A DNA stretch of 64,000 nucleotides from Antitrichia curtipendula (lineage: Eukaryota > Streptophyta > Bryopsida > Hypnales > Leucodontaceae): positions 24,648,574-24,712,573 of the forward strand of contig OX579633.1 of assembly GCA_951230915.1 (NCBI GenBank), given 5' to 3'. The position numbers and the translations under genes are program-made. Below, in pieces: positions 61,227 to 64,000 of the stretch. Positions within the stretch are counted from its first letter, which is position 1, and each line of letters begins with the position of its first letter. Under the pieces are notes generated by a model. That model had not been told where the DNA came from and made no database searches. It was given only the letters and a program-made list of their open reading frames with translations.

Positions 61227-64000
61227 CTACTTCAAAAGGGACTCAATGGCTTCAAAGAACAATGGGGCCATTTCTGGGGTTGGGGTCTTCACTGCACACT
61301 TCACACTTGGACTGCCCACTTTGCAGGTGAGTTCCACGAGGAATGGAATGCTTGGCGGCACTTTGCCAGAGAGGTATAAAACCTGCGATTTTTCACAGCT
61401 CCTTCATCAAACAACGATTCGTATCCACAATAGTTTTCGATACAAATGAAAGTTCACTACTGTGCTCTACAATACTGCGGTCTTCATATCCAAATAAGCA
61501 CCCAACAGAAAGCATAAACTTCTAGAATGCAAATAGACGTACCTCTTGGTTTGTGTCCTTCAGCACTCGTCGTGCGATGTAGAAAAGATTAGTAGTAGCC
61601 AGTTTCTCCAAAGTGGCGTCAACGTTTGTAACCACGGCATTGGGAAGATCCTTAGAAACCTCGTGAGAATCAGGCAGTGCCTTCCAAGTCTGGTACATTT
61701 GGGGTTTTTTTCCAAGATTAGGCGAACAGATTTGCCAAGGAATATCTCACAAAGCTAAAAATATCCTGGAAAGGAAGAGCAGGCTCACATTGAATTTCGA
61801 AAAAAAACTACGCTCTAAAACACAACCCAACAGCTTTGCAAGAAGAATGATACCTCCAAGAACGATCCCCTTTCCATGCGGCCGTCTTCAACAAAAAGGA
61901 CTTGCAACGGGATTTTGTCGGTGAAGTACCAGACAGGCTGCTGGTTGTTCTTAACCGCTACTTGAAGCGCGGAGTTGGGAGGACCCTCTGAAACGTTTTG
62001 AAAAAGAACCATGGGCAGCAAGGTGCTGGAAGAGCCAGATGGCGGAATGACAGGTACCTGTAAACATAAACATGATGGAAAGATGGTCAGAGTTTAGGGC
62101 CCAAGGCCAAACAACTACAAAGATGGACTTCGTGCCAAAAACGGCAGACCGTATTTCTACTGACGTAAAAGCATGCCACACCGCAGCATTGCCCGATATC
62201 CATGTTCAAGAGAAAAAGCTCCAGAAGCTATGAACACTTCAAACAAACAAATCCAGAGATGAACCTGAAGAGGTCCTCCTGCAGCAAGACCGAACGTATT
62301 CTTGTTGAACTGAATCATGAATTTATCCAAAGGAGTTTGAGTATGATTCTCGAATTTGAGATTGTAGAACACTTTGCCTTCACGCCTCGTCAATTGGCCA
62401 GATATTTGCAAACCTTGGCCAGATGTGGCTGGAAAGAGAACAGGAAGAGGAGGCCTGGACACAGGTCACAAACAGCAGATGTTTCATAAAACTTGGTGGC
62501 GTATGAGGAACAAGATAGAAAATCTGTAAAGCACTCGGGATATAAGCACGCTATGACCGAAACCAGGATCGAACTCAATACTAACACAAAAATATTCATA
62601 GCAAACGGAGTTGTCACACTGTCACAGATCATGTGTAACAGACGGACACCAACCAGTCAACAAGCAGCACCAAAGAGGACTTCCCAAACCAATCAAGTCA
62701 GGACGCCTAATACGCGTGGGAGGCTTACTCTGACGGAACAGCAGCAGTTGCAGGTCCAACCGGAACCAACGCTGATTCAAATCCCATCAGGTCCCCTAAC
62801 AAATCAGGTACAGCAGCTGGAGCAGCACTTGACCCTTTTCCAGCAGCAGGCACAGCCGCACCAGTACTGGATGGCACTGGTGCACTGGATGTGGCCATCT
62901 CCGGAACCGGAGCTGAGGAATTGCCAGACCCGGAATCCAGGCCATCAGCATACTCATCATCTTCCTCTCTTGCAGCCACGGCCCGTGCACGACTCACAAA
63001 TGCATCGGCGCGCTTGTGATAAACAGATGCAAGTGTGGCGATATTAGCCAGCAAATCATCCAAAAGAGAGGGGTCCAAGTTATTGGAATCATCACTGATT
63101 GTAGGCTTCTCAGCCAAAACGACGTCTTTGGCAGCCTGGAAGGAACATCCAAGCGGTTAGTTTCATCTCAAACTTTCATACAACACGGGTCTAAACACAG
63201 AACAATCTGAAAACACCATTGTCAAAATAAAATACAAATCCGAACGCGGCACATGAATTAAAATAGCCGCATCCTGCCAAAAAACTTCCATCACAAAAAT
63301 CTGATGTATAGACCAATAGCCGCTTGTGACAGGGGCATCACAAGTCATCCTGTTGTTGAAGATCCCGTAATATTCATGGGCAGAATTAGCAAAGAGAAAT
63401 AACGCCACACCTCAGGGTCGGTAGAAAGGAGACGCCAATACACATACGCACGATCACGCAAGTCTGGATTATCGGTTTCTTGCGTAGCATTGTTCAGCAC
63501 AACCTGGACATGAGAATACGGTTCAGCATGTTACTCATATCTCACACTTAGCGCCATGTAAGAACTTAAAAACGCCCCATCGCTTGCAGCGAAATTGCAC
63601 ATGACAACATTCACGAGCAGTGTACGAGCGTCCTTAAAAAACACGAGGAAGCCCAAATCAGCGTGGTCAATCTGAAGGCAAGACAAGTACCTGAATCATC
63701 TGTTGGGGACCCTCGGTAGGCTTCTTCAGAAAAAGCTTCACAGCAGCAGTAAGAAGTTGCAACTGCACCTGAGCAGGTTCTTCAGGGAAAGTTTCCAGAA
63801 AACTTTCAAGTAGCTCGTCTGCATTGTCAATACGCTCAGCATATTCACCTATTATCCATATCATAGATGCCTGCGTACAAAGAAAAAACGTTATATCATT
63901 ACAAGGCAAAAGCGTGGAAGCTTAACGGATCCAAATTAACAACAACAAGTGCATAATGGAACGGTGTGCACAAACCAACCACAAAGCCTTGATCAAAGGA
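61227..64000 (-). CDS. Beta-adaptin 3' half, right (mirror) copy, cut by the window edge
   Basis: Mirror exons are 63870-63691, 63503-63411, 63135-62729, 62454-62265, 62057-61854, 61689-61543 and 61382-61227, matching exons 10-16 of the left gene. The coded residues (end of the trunk, hinge and ear) appear identical. The intron before exon 15 lacks 13 bases present on the left (junction 61740/61741), close to a weak acceptor but without altering the exon. Exons 1-9 would lie beyond the window, so I cannot say whether this is a whole gene or a 5'-truncated copy. Confidence 0.93.

Larger units (their letters stand above)
31311..64000. repeat. Near-perfect large inverted duplication (arms 31311-47594 and 47795-64000) around a 200-N gap
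   Basis: Mirror positions sum to 95303 from the gap to ~39 kb, 95323 across the WD40 gene, 95324 from ~34.8 to 33.6 kb, and 95311 beyond, so every feature of one arm has a counterpart in the other. The left arm reaches 86 bases further into the gap than the right (47594 versus mirror 47508). The right arm continues past the window edge. Arm differences seen are described under findings. Confidence 0.97.

Overview
This window looks like nuclear DNA of a land plant or close streptophyte. The genes are split by short GT-AG introns. The best matches I can recall are plant versions: a PHIP1-type RNA-binding protein, a HER2-type zinc alcohol dehydrogenase, plant AP-1/2 beta-adaptin and a RIT1 family member. 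TTTAGGG-type telomere-like motifs also occur. GC-richer genic islands alternate with very AT-rich gene-free stretches. I cannot name the species. About seven distinct loci in 64 kb suggests a fairly compact genome, perhaps a non-seed plant, but that is only an inference.

Layout, left to right: the last exon of an unidentified membrane-protein gene (+, 54-143); a DUF642-like secreted or anchored protein (-, 1994-3174); the initiator-tRNA 2'-O-ribosyl phosphate transferase RIT1 (-, 4518-7896, six exons); an AT-rich gap; a GroES-like zinc alcohol dehydrogenase (+, 11494-14528, eight exons); a repeat-bearing gap; a PHIP1-like RRM/zinc-knuckle protein (-, 17194-20056, four exons) with a telo-box upstream; about 7 kb of AT-rich DNA with transposon ends and a minisatellite; AP-1/2 beta-adaptin (+, 27020-34097, sixteen exons, 903 aa); an intronless AAMP-like WD40 gene (-, 36023-37237); 6.7 kb of AT-rich repeats; a possible small acidic membrane protein (+, 44228-44422); and a CCCH/LOTUS-domain gene (+, from 46727) that runs into a 200-base block of N (47595-47794).

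From the N block onward the sequence is the reverse complement of what came before. Positions 47795-64000 mirror 47508 back to 31311, so the CCCH/LOTUS gene, the small ORF, the AAMP-like gene and the 3' half of beta-adaptin each appear twice, head to head. The arms are nearly but not fully identical: I found a 13-bp intronic indel, a 1-bp homopolymer change, a 22-bp tandem-copy difference, a two-unit (42-bp) minisatellite difference and one missense change (His14 versus Arg14 in the WD40 protein). The simplest reading is two haplotype contigs, or two near-identical duplicates, scaffolded head to head across a placeholder gap. A real, recent palindromic duplication remains possible.

The genes do not form a pathway or cluster. 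They are mostly housekeeping functions: tRNA modification, vesicle coat, ribosome or RNA biology, and aldehyde/alcohol metabolism. I found no tRNA, rRNA, CRISPR array, or operon-like system.
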